NCBI GenBank assembly: GCA_028565635.1
Contig: JAOXYB010072167.1
Span: forward strand, 2,792 to 17,038
Reading direction: 5' to 3'
DNA from: Phoronis ovalis
Lineage: Eukaryota > Phoronida > Phoronidae
DNA: 14,247 bases
Part shown: positions 9,301 to 14,247 of the stretch, in pieces
Layout of the letters: every line of letters begins with the position of its first letter
Position numbering within the stretch: the stretch's first letter is position 1
Program-made: the position numbers and the translations under genes
The notes under the pieces: model-generated
Told to the model about the DNA's origin: nothing
What the model saw: the letters and a program-made list of their open reading frames with translations, nothing else
Databases searched by the model: none

Positions 9301-12300
9301 ATTCAGCATTAGGCCAAACATCTGGTCGCAGAGCCATTTTGAGCAGAGCAACACAACGCCTCGATAACAGCTCCCCTGGGGATCCAACTGACGTCCCGCT
9401 GGATGTCTCATTCACCTAAACACAGGAGGTTTATCGTAATAATACTGAAATCTGAAGATACCAATCTATGATCAGAAATACTATTAAACATGAGAAATAC
9501 TAAATGACAGAAGCAGGTTGTTCAGATTATTGATATAATTGATAAAAGTGACATGTCAAACTTAATAACTCATATTTGCTACTAATTACCACTTTAAACT
9601 TTTACATGCAAGTCAAAATGGTAACTGCTTTAAAACAGAAAGATAGTGACATGAGAATAAAGTGTTATTTTCCAACAATAATTCTTACTTGACAAGCTAT
9701 CCTGAGCAGAAAATTCAGCACTTGATCACAGCACCCTTTCTCAATAGGTTTGTTAACATCGGTAACACTCCGTATACTCTACAATAATATCAAAAATACT
9801 TATAATGGAGACATTGTATATCTATTTTAATTCATAATCTACTATCCATTCCTCAAGCATATTGAAAAGCAATGAACAAGTTCAGTGGATGGAAAATAAT
9901 TGTTAACAATTTAACACCAAAAATATGAATAAAATGCTAGTAATGAACAGTTTTATTACAATAAGACACTAAACAAGAGAGCTCATTTACGCAAGTGCTG
10001 AGTTGAAGCCAAATTGGTACAAAAAAATTAATCTTAAAAAGTTCCTGCAGTAGGTGCATTTCTCATTAAGTTCTATGTGGATATCTTTTAGATAACCTTG
10101 TTGATGAACTGTATGTACAAAATAACATCATTTTAATGATAAATTTCAAATATCTATCAGCAAATTTATTACCAGGAAATCAGTGAATATATATATTTAA
10201 AAAATCTATTTTACTTACAGCCCCTGATGAGTGGCGTGATCTTTTTGCCTCCTGTGGTGAGTCAACTGATGCTGATCGCTTTAGAGCAGATCCTGTTGCC
10301 AGATTCTGGGTCACATCTTGTGTTGACTACAAATATATCAACCTGCCAGTATTTTATTTGTGACATCTTTCCCTTATAAATATGATTGCCTTTATAATTT
10401 ACTTTTACATAAAAAATTGCATTCGTACATAAATGAATTTTACCCTGCTGTGTCTACATCTGAGAGCTTCTTGCTAGATTCATAGAAAATATGGCCAACT
10501 ATACTGATTGCTCACGCTTATTAAAGCAAAAAATGTTGAGATAACAGGTAGCCATCAGTTAGTTGTTTCAAAAATCACCTCTTTATCTGTTAAGTCTTGG
10601 TCCTCTTTGATTCTCTGTACTTCCCATTTAATTACAATCTCTGATAAGTCTACGGCCAATTTTCTATGCTCAATGGTAGCCTGTAGCAATGAATATCAGA
10701 TTAATTATTTAGCAGTCCATCAGATTGGTGACCGCTTAAATGTCTCTCCATGAATTCAATGGGAAAATGTTTTATGTTTAAAACTAATTAACGGACACAA
10801 TCCAAACTAAAAGTGAAATGCAACAGGTTACACATGTATTGAACGGTTAGGAGATGAATTTTTAATTCAAAGCTAGACTTCTGTTTTTATATTATTTTCA
10901 GTAAAATGTTCTATAAAGCTCTTATGTTGGGTCCTAGCTAGACTCGTGCACATCACACGGGCAATGGGTCTAAACTTTTATGTTGGTCTGTAAACCCATG
11001 CATTTTTATATGCAATCAAAGGACTATCTTATGCTGGTTCTAAGTTCTTGTTGGTGTATAATATTATACTATTATTATTTCTTTTTTGTTAAAAGTATAT
11101 ACTGAAACAGTTTTTAACAACTTGTAAAATATATACAACTTACACCTGTTCTGTTGGCAACATTTTGAGCTGGCAAATTGGGTATGTTTAGACAATTTTC
11201 TATTGAAAGCAACATGGAATAATCTTAATACCATTCTCCTGGCATCAGCCAGCATTCAAGCTAACATTTCACAAATAGCATATTGCATTGTCATAGTCAT
11301 GTCGTTTGACCTTGGGGGTGTGTCTACAAAAATACAGGTCTAGACACTGATGTTAAAACAGTAAAATAATAGATTTTTATAATTAACTTATTAGTAGTAC
11401 ATGTACATGCAAGAATATTGAGAGAAAGTGCTAATATATTGAATTTGTGGTAATAACACATCAGATAATTATAAAATATGCACGGAGATGCAGTGTTTTA
11501 AAATAGACTGCATTTGGTTGATGAATAAATAATCTTTTTCCATAATATTAATTTTAGAAAAAGTAATATCAGATAAGGAATTAAAATTAATCTGGCATGG
11601 TAATCTTTCAGTTTTTATTGTATGATTGACCAAATACTGTAAAAAATTTAGCTTACTAGCTACTAGAAACTATTATTAAATTTCTTCTAATTGATTTGCT
11701 CACTGAATGAACATTAAATTAACATTTGTTCTAGTACTCTTTTGAAATAATTAACATTTTGTTTTGAATTTGAGTTTGAATTGAACATAGAAGGTGCAAG
11801 ATATAATCTTAAGATTTAGACAAAGATGCTACTGTACAGTGGCTACCTACCAGGAAAATATCAACAGAACTCACAAACTAAAAGAATAGACAACACTATA
11901 TATGATTCAGAAGCATTTAATTATTAAATGTAAGTATTTAACTTGCTTACACTTGCACATAATAAGAATTTCACTCAGGTTTCGACTTTGCACTTCCACG
12001 TGATTTGAGATGCTATAGTAATTGAATAGAAGGGTAGGTTCGTGTAAAATGTATCCACCAGTTGGAAATAAGCCAGGTCAAAATTATACCCGATCTGTAT
12101 TTTGATCTATGGCGAACATAAGCTGATCCGATAAGAACTGAATTGAGTGATGGGCATAAAAACTAAGAATCATCTGTCCCGCAACTAAGCATGGAGTCTA
12201 GCTGTGGATCAACAGGAGCTTGGAGAATCATTTGCTGCATATAATATGCATAGATTTCCAGTTTTTATAGCAAAGACATTTGATTTTGGGGAATTCTGTT

Positions 12301-14211
12301 AATGTTTGATTGTAAATGACAGAAATACCTGTCACACAAATATAATGACACTGCAAACTGTATTGAATTAAGACCTACAATGTAAGCAACTATATTGGCT
12401 ACACTAACTGGTGAAGTATCAACCTCACAGTAGACATCTTACATTTAATGAATAGCTGTGACCCGAAATAACAACTAAGCACAACTGACTGAGTCTAGCT
12501 AGCTATGGATAAGATCATGCACCTGTTGCCACATATTATTATTTTAGTTTGGAATGAGCTTAGTTAGTTTTGAACATGTAATACTCAAGTATACTCAAGC
12601 AATATGCTGCTGTGGCTTGCTAAAAATAGCAAGTGAATCTTTCTATTTAATGTTTCAGATCTAAATAATACACAAGAACTTGAAATTCCATTCTTGTGTT
12701 CAAACATGGCATTCAAGACTTCTAACGAAAACATGTCCAGCAGTCAATAATCAGTGACCATTGATAAGAGTAACTATATGTCATCTTTAAGTCTGGTGAC
12801 CTGGACCATATGCTCTTCATATGAATGATTTAAGGTCATTTACTGTGGTTCATGCAAATAGCTTTTTCTTTGTGATCATGGATAGGATGCATGTTTCCTC
12901 TACTGGGTTTACTTTGTGATATGCACTGGTCTCTCTGCTAGTAACTACAAAATGGACTGTATATACATGTTATGACCAGTCTGGAAAGCCAGGTAACACC
13001 ATACATTTTGTAAAGTTAATGTGAAGATTCAGTAACTTTTTTGCAAATTTGCAATCTAAATAAAATTGGTTTAAAAGCAAAATGTGTAATATACATTAAT
13101 CTTACATTTGGAGTAAATCCCAGTCTTTGTATGGAAGTAACCATATGCTGTATAAGATGATGTCGCACTGGATAATAGACCTTATGATGGCGTACAATGA
13201 GTTGTCTAAAACACAAAATAATAAAAACTTTTTCAAATATCACATTTTTTGGTTCTAGAAAACAATTTTAAAATTTTGATTTTAAGACTTTCTATGAAAT
13301 GGGAAACTCATTTTTAAAAATGGATTAATGAGATCATGGATAAACTTCTGCATAATCTGCATATTTATCAGCCAACAATTAGGTAAAACTAATAAATTAT
13401 GTAATGTTTGTTAAAGTCGAACAATTATGGAAAACATCATTTCGCATGTGTTTAAATTTTTGTACTTGCATCTAAACCTCATTAAGGTTGTCCTCAGCAA
13501 AAACAGCCACTTATGCTAAACATGAACACTTTTCAACAAACTTAACACTGTCTCTTAGAATGACGGAACCAAAATGTACTTAATATTATGAACTCTTATA
13601 CTCACAGTATGTGTACAAGTTGCACAACAGTGTGGCCCTCCTCTACAATAATTTTCTTAGTCCAGTGAGTCAGCATACCCTTTAATAAAATGTATATTTA
13701 ACATTGTATTGAAATTCAGTTTGGAAGTGGCATAAACTAAAAATGTAGTTGCTTACAGCCGTCACACAATCTTATTACACATTCAAACTTTTGCACATGA
13801 TTGTTGACGTCGGGTGTTTCAACTACCAGGTATATTTTTAACAGATAAAATATTTTATTAAACTAGGCATGTTTAGTACATGGTAATTCATTAACACTGA
13901 CTATTTGATAAATTAGATCAAAAGTAATGAAAAGACTAGTACTGTAACAGCATATTGAAAAAGATATAAGCACCTAATCAAAATAATTTTCACAGTAGCA
14001 TGCTTAATTGGTAAATCAAGCTATACATGTATAACAATGAAGGAAACTAAATGTTATACATGTTTGCAACAACTATGTCTAATTGTTAATTAATAGGACA
14101 TACATTTCCATCTTCCATTCTGCCAGGCATGGCGGGGGTTAAAATCTCCAATGCTTGTCGTACAACACTTCTTGCTTCAACAGCATGAGCTTTGAGAAGG
14201 CTGTGGAAAAC
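223..14211 (-). CDS. TRRAP: TRRAP/Tra1-like PIKK pseudokinase scaffold, interior part, 24 exons (partial at both ends)
   Basis: The minus strand encodes a protein that aligns end to end with animal TRRAP. Joining e1-e24 gives about 1,249 residues with no stop or frameshift. TRRAP is the activator-binding scaffold of the SAGA and TIP60/NuA4 acetyltransferase complexes in the nucleus; its kinase fold lacks catalytic residues (family knowledge). In order, the fragment holds HEAT-type helices (residues 1-128), an NLS linker (129-164), more HEAT helices (165-590), a poorly conserved acidic linker (about 625-665), the end of the solenoid (to 780) and FAT repeats (781 onward). All 23 introns are GT-AG: 16 are phase 0, six phase 2 and one phase 1. 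No start codon, promoter, stop or polyadenylation site lies in the window. The pseudokinase domain is outside it to the left. Intact frames and conserved splice sites argue against a pseudogene. Confidence 0.97.
539..751 (-). CDS. TRRAP: TRRAP exon e23, FAT
   Basis: This exon has 213 bp. After completing Arg it encodes IHTIPSVPIVDCFEKIRQQV, then KSYLQMSGAMGKNELQEGLE, then VIESTNLKFFTKEMTAEFYA and LKGMFLAQIG. It is nearly identical to human TRRAP across the block. The acceptor is ttctag and the donor GTATGA. Both flanking introns are phase 2, so the exon is symmetric. Confidence 0.97.
752..1136 (-). other. Intron e22-e23, with a donor-like tandem
   Basis: This intron is 385 bp. On the minus strand 878-891 reads as three overlapping GTAAGT donor motifs. 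Between 888 and 983 there is an open, frame-compatible 96-nt stretch that could be a cassette exon (see findings). Otherwise it is AT-rich with no feature. Confidence 0.7.
1137..1252 (-). CDS. TRRAP: TRRAP exon e22, FAT
   Basis: This 116-bp exon encodes QQSNQAMLGVHASAQAIIHY followed by GKIARKHGLTGVCLDSLS, matching human NNAMLGVHASASAIIQ.GKIARKQGL. The acceptor is ttttag. The donor is GTGACA, a weak match. It ends in phase 2, two bases into an Arg codon. The longer open frame over this region is in another frame and is a shadow. Confidence 0.95.
1538..1774 (-). CDS. TRRAP: TRRAP exon e21, FAT
   Basis: This exon has 79 codons, AAQQIMELQEASQINQGLQP, then NIGRSSSLHDMKAIVKTWRN, then RLPMISDDLTHWSDIFTWRQ, ending QHEP. 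The stretch from SLHDMK to WRQHHYQ is the most recognisable FAT block of the family. The open frame runs on past 1538 to 1439, but the donor GTAAGT directly after QHEP and the loss of similarity mark the end. The acceptor is ttttag. Both ends are phase 0. Confidence 0.97.
1775..2105 (-). other. Intron e20-e21
   Basis: This 331-bp intron contains a run of 14 T on the plus strand (2030-2043) and a small 5-bp hairpin, TGTCG-GAAT-CGACA, at 1933-1946. No gene is seen. Confidence 0.75.
2030..2043. repeat. Homopolymer T14 (A14 on the gene strand)
   Basis: A run of 14 T flanked by TTAA-rich sequence in the intron between e20 and e21. It is simple low-complexity sequence, likely variable in length. 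Confidence 0.9.
2106..2297 (-). CDS. TRRAP: TRRAP exon e20, FAT
   Basis: This exon has 64 codons, SELSCPKEVAWKVNLYRGYI, then AICHPEDHHLNMVERLVEIS, then SNLAIKEWRRLPSIVSHIHV and PLLQ. AWKVN.YRGY.AICHPE and EWRRLP..VSH are almost invariant in TRRAP. The acceptor is ttacag and the donor GTGGGT. Both ends are phase 0. It has about two more residues at the e19/e20 junction than human. Confidence 0.97.
2559..2700 (-). CDS. TRRAP: TRRAP exon e19, FAT
   Basis: After completing an Arg codon, this exon has 47 codons, SAKELNQWDLILEFSKSKGN then PNPHLMLESAWRVPDWTLMK and ESLTQVH. It matches human CSKELNQW...SKGHINPYL and ECAWRV.NW. The acceptor is tataag and the donor GTAAGT. It ends in phase 0. It was found by family collinearity, because in-frame stops in the flanking introns keep the open frame short. 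Confidence 0.95.
2990..3081 (-). CDS. TRRAP: TRRAP exon e18, FAT
   Basis: This 92-bp exon encodes LMSKARQELNAGTVSNNTLP followed by EYKLWEDHWI, matching the family PEY.LWEDHWI motif. It is too short to stand out as an open frame, and was found by collinearity between e17 and e19. The acceptor is ttttag. The donor is GTAGAC, weak at +5 and +6. It ends in phase 2. Confidence 0.93.
3082..3522 (-). other. Intron e17-e18
   Basis: 441 bp of AT-rich intron. I see no ORF, RNA gene or repeat in it beyond short A/T tracts. Confidence 0.75.
3523..3681 (-). CDS. TRRAP: TRRAP exon e17, FAT
   Basis: This exon has 53 codons. ETFDMLSELYSLLKEEDMLV precedes GLWQKRAKYPETNVALAYEQ and HGFFEQAQTTYET. These are TPR-like helix pairs of the FAT domain, with the conserved GLWQKR and YEQHGFFEQAQ. 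The acceptor is ttttag and the donor GTATGT. Both ends are phase 0. Confidence 0.97.
3682..4050 (-). other. Intron e16-e17
   Basis: 369 bp of AT-rich intron. I see nothing beyond the splice sites. The open frame across its right part (3513-3725) is a frame shadow of e17. Confidence 0.75.
4051..4197 (-). CDS. TRRAP: TRRAP exon e16, start of the FAT domain
   Basis: This exon has 49 codons, starting YLGKTHNLWHRTVLMLEHLA. By my count on the human sequence this is where FAT begins, near residue 2692-2695, so the domain starts at an exon boundary. It continues LKLKQPASSEYEFEPTASPQ before the next helix. The acceptor is tttaag. The donor is GTCTGT, which has C at +3. Both ends are phase 0. Confidence 0.94.
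4198..4544 (-). other. Intron e15-e16
   Basis: 347 bp of AT-rich intron with nothing recognisable besides splice sites. Confidence 0.75.
4545..4688 (-). CDS. TRRAP: TRRAP exon e15, end of the HEAT solenoid
   Basis: This exon has 48 codons. SLASELVPFLSSGSHVVQKD is followed by CHPSAVHTFLAGVAACVPAI and PIRPCVLK. PFL.SGSH, VQ.DC.PSA and PIRPCVLK are family signatures lying just before FAT. The acceptor is tttcag and the donor GTATTT. Both ends are phase 0. Confidence 0.96.
4936..5205 (-). CDS. TRRAP: TRRAP exon e14
   Basis: This is the longest exon here, 90 codons. EDIDIEMPVDSTEDTVTKEP ends the acidic linker (human has EEDVEIDIE at this point). Then comes VLLQRQVKFLENCRDVKTVS and the conserved FFPRIWKILQDRQQH. 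The acceptor is atatag and the donor GTAAGA. Both ends are phase 0. Confidence 0.96.
5392..5574 (-). CDS. TRRAP: TRRAP exon e13, solenoid to acidic linker
   Basis: This exon has 61 codons. LLLTVAVNGLPMQNSTHTNL is variable, then LPSVTSVINLADSHDRAAFT is strongly conserved, then LKEEPMDIES leads into an acidic linker. The LKEE sits where human has VKQE and fits the SUMO consensus (hydrophobic-Lys-x-Glu). The acceptor is ttttag. The donor is GTAAAT, with A at +5. Both ends are phase 0. Confidence 0.95.
5575..6007 (-). other. Intron e12-e13, carrying an inverted-repeat element
   Basis: This intron is 433 bp. Its right half holds the inverted-repeat element described separately (about 5822-5955), with more G, C and CpG than the surrounding intron. 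The left half is AT-rich, with an AATATT-rich stretch near 5735-5775. Confidence 0.75.
5829..5947. repeat. Inverted repeat pair, 15-bp arms (14/15), possible small foldback element
   Basis: ACAGTACCTGTGATT at 5829-5843 pairs with AATCACAGGCACTGT at 5933-5947, with one mismatch. Weaker complementarity extends outward to about 5822 and 5955. The 89-bp interior contains a perfect 14-bp palindrome, GCACTTGCAAGTGC (5862-5875). This resembles the terminal inverted repeats of a short non-autonomous DNA element. I see no clear target-site duplication, so that identity is inference. Confidence 0.5.
6008..6221 (-). CDS. TRRAP: TRRAP exon e12
   Basis: This 214-bp exon encodes DETLCGSELTSKLESAFLSG and ends with TCSQNWESMGGHFWIKQCIE. 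This is among the most conserved blocks of TRRAP outside FAT and the kinase fold, in the C-terminal HEAT solenoid. The acceptor is taacag and the donor GTAAGA. It ends in phase 0. Confidence 0.97.
6222..6581 (-). other. Intron e11-e12
   Basis: 360 bp of AT-rich intron. I see nothing in it beyond the splice sites. Confidence 0.75.
6582..6724 (-). CDS. TRRAP: TRRAP exon e11
   Basis: This exon encodes NPVLANQNPTLREKAILLVK followed by LMQHVEKRFTDDQELNAQFL and ELVNYIY. It matches the ANQ.PTLREK and EKRF...LNAQFL blocks of TRRAP. The acceptor is ttgtag and the donor GTATGT. It ends in phase 2, with the Arg codon completed in e12. Confidence 0.96.
6725..7146 (-). other. Intron e10-e11
   Basis: This 422-bp intron has a 7-bp perfect hairpin, TGTCACT-CTTGTA-AGTGACA, at 6831-6850. 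A further AGTGACA lies about 25 bp downstream. No gene is seen. Confidence 0.7.
7147..7325 (-). CDS. TRRAP: TRRAP exon e10
   Basis: After completing a Val codon, this exon encodes ASELLILSLDLVKNRVGIMS, then MEMRKGFIGTILVGLIEKTQ and DSKVMKAITKMVEDWVKIK. The MSMEMRK and LIEK motifs are typical of the family. The acceptor is ttttag. The donor reads GTACCT, a poor match to consensus, but family collinearity fixes the end at WVKIK. It ends in phase 0. Confidence 0.93.
7326..7655 (-). other. Intron e9-e10
   Basis: This 330-bp intron is somewhat less AT-rich than its neighbours. It has a 12-bp imperfect hairpin at 7530-7562. The plus-strand open frame 7476-7664 has no recognisable similarity and overlaps e9. 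Confidence 0.7.
7656..7822 (-). CDS. TRRAP: TRRAP exon e9
   Basis: This 167-bp exon encodes ASNGSPSQLFSTLMILKAAC followed by SQNQSYIDRLITSFMRVLQR and MTREHLQPTTAETSP. The acceptor is atgcag and the donor GTAAGT. It ends in phase 1, the only phase-1 intron in the fragment. The tail TTAETSP is shorter than the matching low-complexity segment in human. Confidence 0.96.
7823..8534 (-). other. Intron e8-e9 (712 bp)
   Basis: The second longest intron. It holds a tight hairpin, ATACATCTGAAGATGTAT (7886-7903), and an interrupted hairpin at 8362-8406 whose arms are TGAAACAG and CTGTTTCA. I found no ORF of note, no tRNA and no convincing snoRNA. Confidence 0.7.
8535..8767 (-). CDS. TRRAP: TRRAP exon e8
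   Basis: This 233-bp exon encodes RKEVILPSFKPLQRGISACM through VHSLLTRLMSYFPTEPPSSN to KYEELECLYACVSKVVYEGL and TNYEK. It is closely collinear with human TRRAP. The acceptor is tttcag and the donor GTAAGT. It ends in phase 2, with the Lys codon completed by the first base of e9. Confidence 0.97.
8768..9190 (-). other. Intron e7-e8
   Basis: 423 bp of AT-rich intron with nothing recognisable. The open frame that reads past e7 into 9149-9190 is intronic. Confidence 0.75.
9191..9415 (-). CDS. TRRAP: TRRAP exon e7
   Basis: This exon has 75 codons. After VNETSSGTSVGSPGELLSRR comes a helical stretch with ALRPDVWPNAELKLAWFDKL and ALELLSFLLTIL, a hallmark block of TRRAP. The start VNETSS follows the tttag acceptor and is not an initiator. 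The donor is GTAAGC. Both ends are phase 0. Confidence 0.97.
9689..9778 (-). CDS. TRRAP: TRRAP exon e6
   Basis: This exon has 30 codons. It starts in the variable linker (SIRSVTDVN), then enters the conserved KPIEK...VLNFLLRIACQ helix. The acceptor is ttgtag and the donor GTAAGA. Both ends are phase 0. It is shorter than the matching human stretch, which has extra Ser/Gly-rich residues before KPIDK. Confidence 0.93.
9779..10218 (-). other. Intron e5-e6
   Basis: 440 bp of AT-rich intron with a short (AT)n stretch near 10187-10197. Nothing else is seen. Confidence 0.75.
10219..10326 (-). CDS. TRRAP: TRRAP exon e5, nuclear localisation signal linker
   Basis: This exon encodes 36 residues rich in Ser, Thr and Gln. 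They include KRSASVDSPQEAKRSR (plus-strand positions 10234-10281), two basic clusters 11 residues apart in the form of a bipartite NLS. Human TRRAP has KRGLSVDSAQEVKRFR at the same place; I recall it annotated as a bipartite NLS near residues 2047-2062. The acceptor is tttgtag and the donor GTAAGT. It is 108 bp and phase 0 at both ends, so skipping it would keep the frame. Confidence 0.93.
10579..10680 (-). CDS. TRRAP: TRRAP exon e4
   Basis: This exon has 34 codons, ATIEHRKLAVDLSEIVIKWE followed by VQRIKEDQDLTDKE. It continues directly from the FTPN end of e3, as in other TRRAPs, so no residues are missing across the 2.4 kb intron. The acceptor is ctacag. The donor reads GTGATT, a weak 5' splice site that lacks the usual G at +5. 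Both ends are phase 0. Confidence 0.94.
12174..12252 (+). repeat. Diverged repeat, copy 1
   Basis: This shares an ordered set of blocks with 12456-12547: CTGT..CCCG, CAACTAAGCA, GAGTCTAGCT and TGGAT.A, ending with a similar GC..CATAT.AT stretch before TAG. Copy 1 is the more compact, lacking three short inserts present in copy 2. The origin is unknown. It may be a decayed interspersed repeat or a local duplication. The strand is arbitrary. Confidence 0.55.
12456..12547 (+). repeat. Diverged repeat, copy 2
   Basis: The second copy of the unit at 12174-12252, about 285 bp away in the same orientation. It carries a doubled TAGCTAGCT and an extra ACAACTGAC-like insert, which look like short slippage duplications. 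Confidence 0.55.
12670..12699. repeat. Perfect 9-bp hairpin in the large intron
   Basis: ACACAAGAA (12670-12678) and TTCTTGTGT (12691-12699) are exact reverse complements separated by 12 bases. The function is unknown. It may be chance in AT-rich DNA. Confidence 0.6.
13106..13205 (-). CDS. TRRAP: TRRAP exon e3
   Basis: This exon encodes QLIVRHHKVYYPVRHHLIQ and then HMVTSIQRLGFTPN, one of the best conserved HEAT segments of the family. The acceptor is ttttag and the donor is GTAAGA. The first base completes the Leu codon split with e2, and the exon ends in phase 0. The largest intron of the window follows. Confidence 0.97.
13206..13605 (-). other. Intron e2-e3
   Basis: 400 bp of AT-rich intron. 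I see only A/T tracts and the splice sites. Confidence 0.75.
13606..13679 (-). CDS. TRRAP: TRRAP exon e2
   Basis: This short 74-bp exon encodes GMLTHWTKKIIVEEGHT and then VVQLVHI, matching the conserved MLTHW...IIVEEGH stretch of TRRAP. The acceptor is ttaaag and the donor is GTGAGT. It ends two bases into a Leu codon that e3 completes (phase 2). Confidence 0.94.
13680..14103 (-). other. Intron e1-e2
   Basis: This 424-bp intron contains a strong inverted repeat at 14025-14063, 40-78 bases downstream of the e1 donor on the transcript (separate entry). No gene is seen. Confidence 0.75.
14025..14063. repeat. Perfect 12-bp inverted repeat near the e1 donor
   Basis: ACATGTATAACA (14025-14036) and TGTTATACATGT (14052-14063) are exact reverse complements with a 15-base loop. 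The left arm overlaps a self-complementary TATACATGTATA (14022-14033). On the transcript this would be a stem-loop soon after the 5' splice site of e1. Confidence 0.75.
14104..14211 (-). CDS. TRRAP: TRRAP exon e1 (first exon in window)
   Basis: This exon encodes 36 residues starting VFHSLLKAHAVEAR and ending MPGRMEDGN, a very conserved HEAT segment of TRRAP. The acceptor is cttcag just right of 14211 and the donor is GTATGT at the left edge. It is 108 bp, starts in phase 0 and ends in phase 0. The preceding intron runs off the right edge of the window (14212-14247). Confidence 0.96.
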
Positions 14212-14247
14212 CTGAAGTTTAGAGAAAATAAGTTTTGTTACACATTT

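Larger units (their letters stand above)
10681..13105 (-). other. Large intron e3-e4 (2,425 bp)
   Basis: This is by far the largest intron of the fragment. No residues of TRRAP are missing across it, so it holds no required exon. It contains diverged direct repeats near 12174-12252 and 12456-12547, a possible inverted partial copy near 10933-10965, a loose triple repeat at 10921-11037, and several short palindromes (11397-11406, 11914-11930, 12670-12699). No transposase or reverse transcriptase ORF is visible. The small open frame at 11064-11255 has no similarity I recognise. Confidence 0.7.

Noticed and set aside
10508-10753. Plus-strand open frame of 81 codons
   Set aside because: Antisense to e4 and its flanks. 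The minus strand gives the conserved LAVDLSEIVIKWE.
11064-11255. Minus-strand open frame of 63 codons in the large intron
   Set aside because: No family similarity, AT-driven composition, and no need for an extra exon between e3 and e4.
223-14211. Minor-class (U12) introns
   Set aside because: None of the 23 donors reads ATATCC or GTATCC. All are GT-AG with ordinary or degenerate U2-type ends.
223-14211. Processed or decayed pseudogene of TRRAP
   Set aside because: Introns are present, every junction keeps phase, and conserved blocks have no stops or frameshifts.
1-14247. tRNA, rRNA, CRISPR array or prokaryotic operon
   Set aside because: No T-arm consensus with matching stems, no regular spaced repeats and no ribosome-binding-site-led gene series. 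The window is split-gene eukaryotic DNA.

Overview
The window is an interior stretch of one large eukaryotic gene, read on the minus strand. It encodes TRRAP (Tra1 in yeast), the very large catalytically dead PIKK-family scaffold of the SAGA and TIP60/NuA4 histone acetyltransferase complexes. I could chain 24 exons (e1 at 14104-14211 to e24 at 223-333) through 23 complete GT-AG introns. The reading frame is unbroken over 3,749 coding bases, about 1,249 residues. By my recollection of the human protein this matches roughly residues 1904 to 3165 of about 3,860. The window therefore holds the second half of the HEAT-repeat solenoid, the linker with a nuclear localisation signal, and most of the FAT domain. 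The 5' part of the gene lies beyond the right edge. The end of FAT, the pseudokinase domain and the stop codon lie beyond the left edge.

Layout from right to left, which is the direction of transcription: e1-e4 (14211-10579) are HEAT solenoid helices, interrupted by one 2.4 kb intron. e5 (10219-10326) carries a bipartite nuclear localisation signal in a low-complexity linker. e6-e12 (9778-6008) are the conserved C-terminal HEAT region. e13-e14 (5574-4936) include a short acidic, presumably disordered stretch. e15 (4545-4688) closes the solenoid, and e16-e24 (4197-223) are FAT. The other introns are 186-712 bp, very AT-rich, and hold no gene I can support on either strand.

Organism: an animal is likely, because the protein stays close to human TRRAP over its whole length, including the NLS and a SUMO-type motif. 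Short AT-rich introns and frequent ACATGT- and TAGCTAGCT-like words fit an invertebrate, perhaps a sponge, mollusc or other slowly evolving lineage. I cannot settle the phylum from this sequence.

I saw no previously undescribed gene system. The parts not explained by exons are small: an inverted-repeat element at about 5822-5955, a 12-bp perfect inverted repeat just after the e1 donor, diverged direct repeats in the large intron, and an in-frame candidate cassette exon at 888-983.
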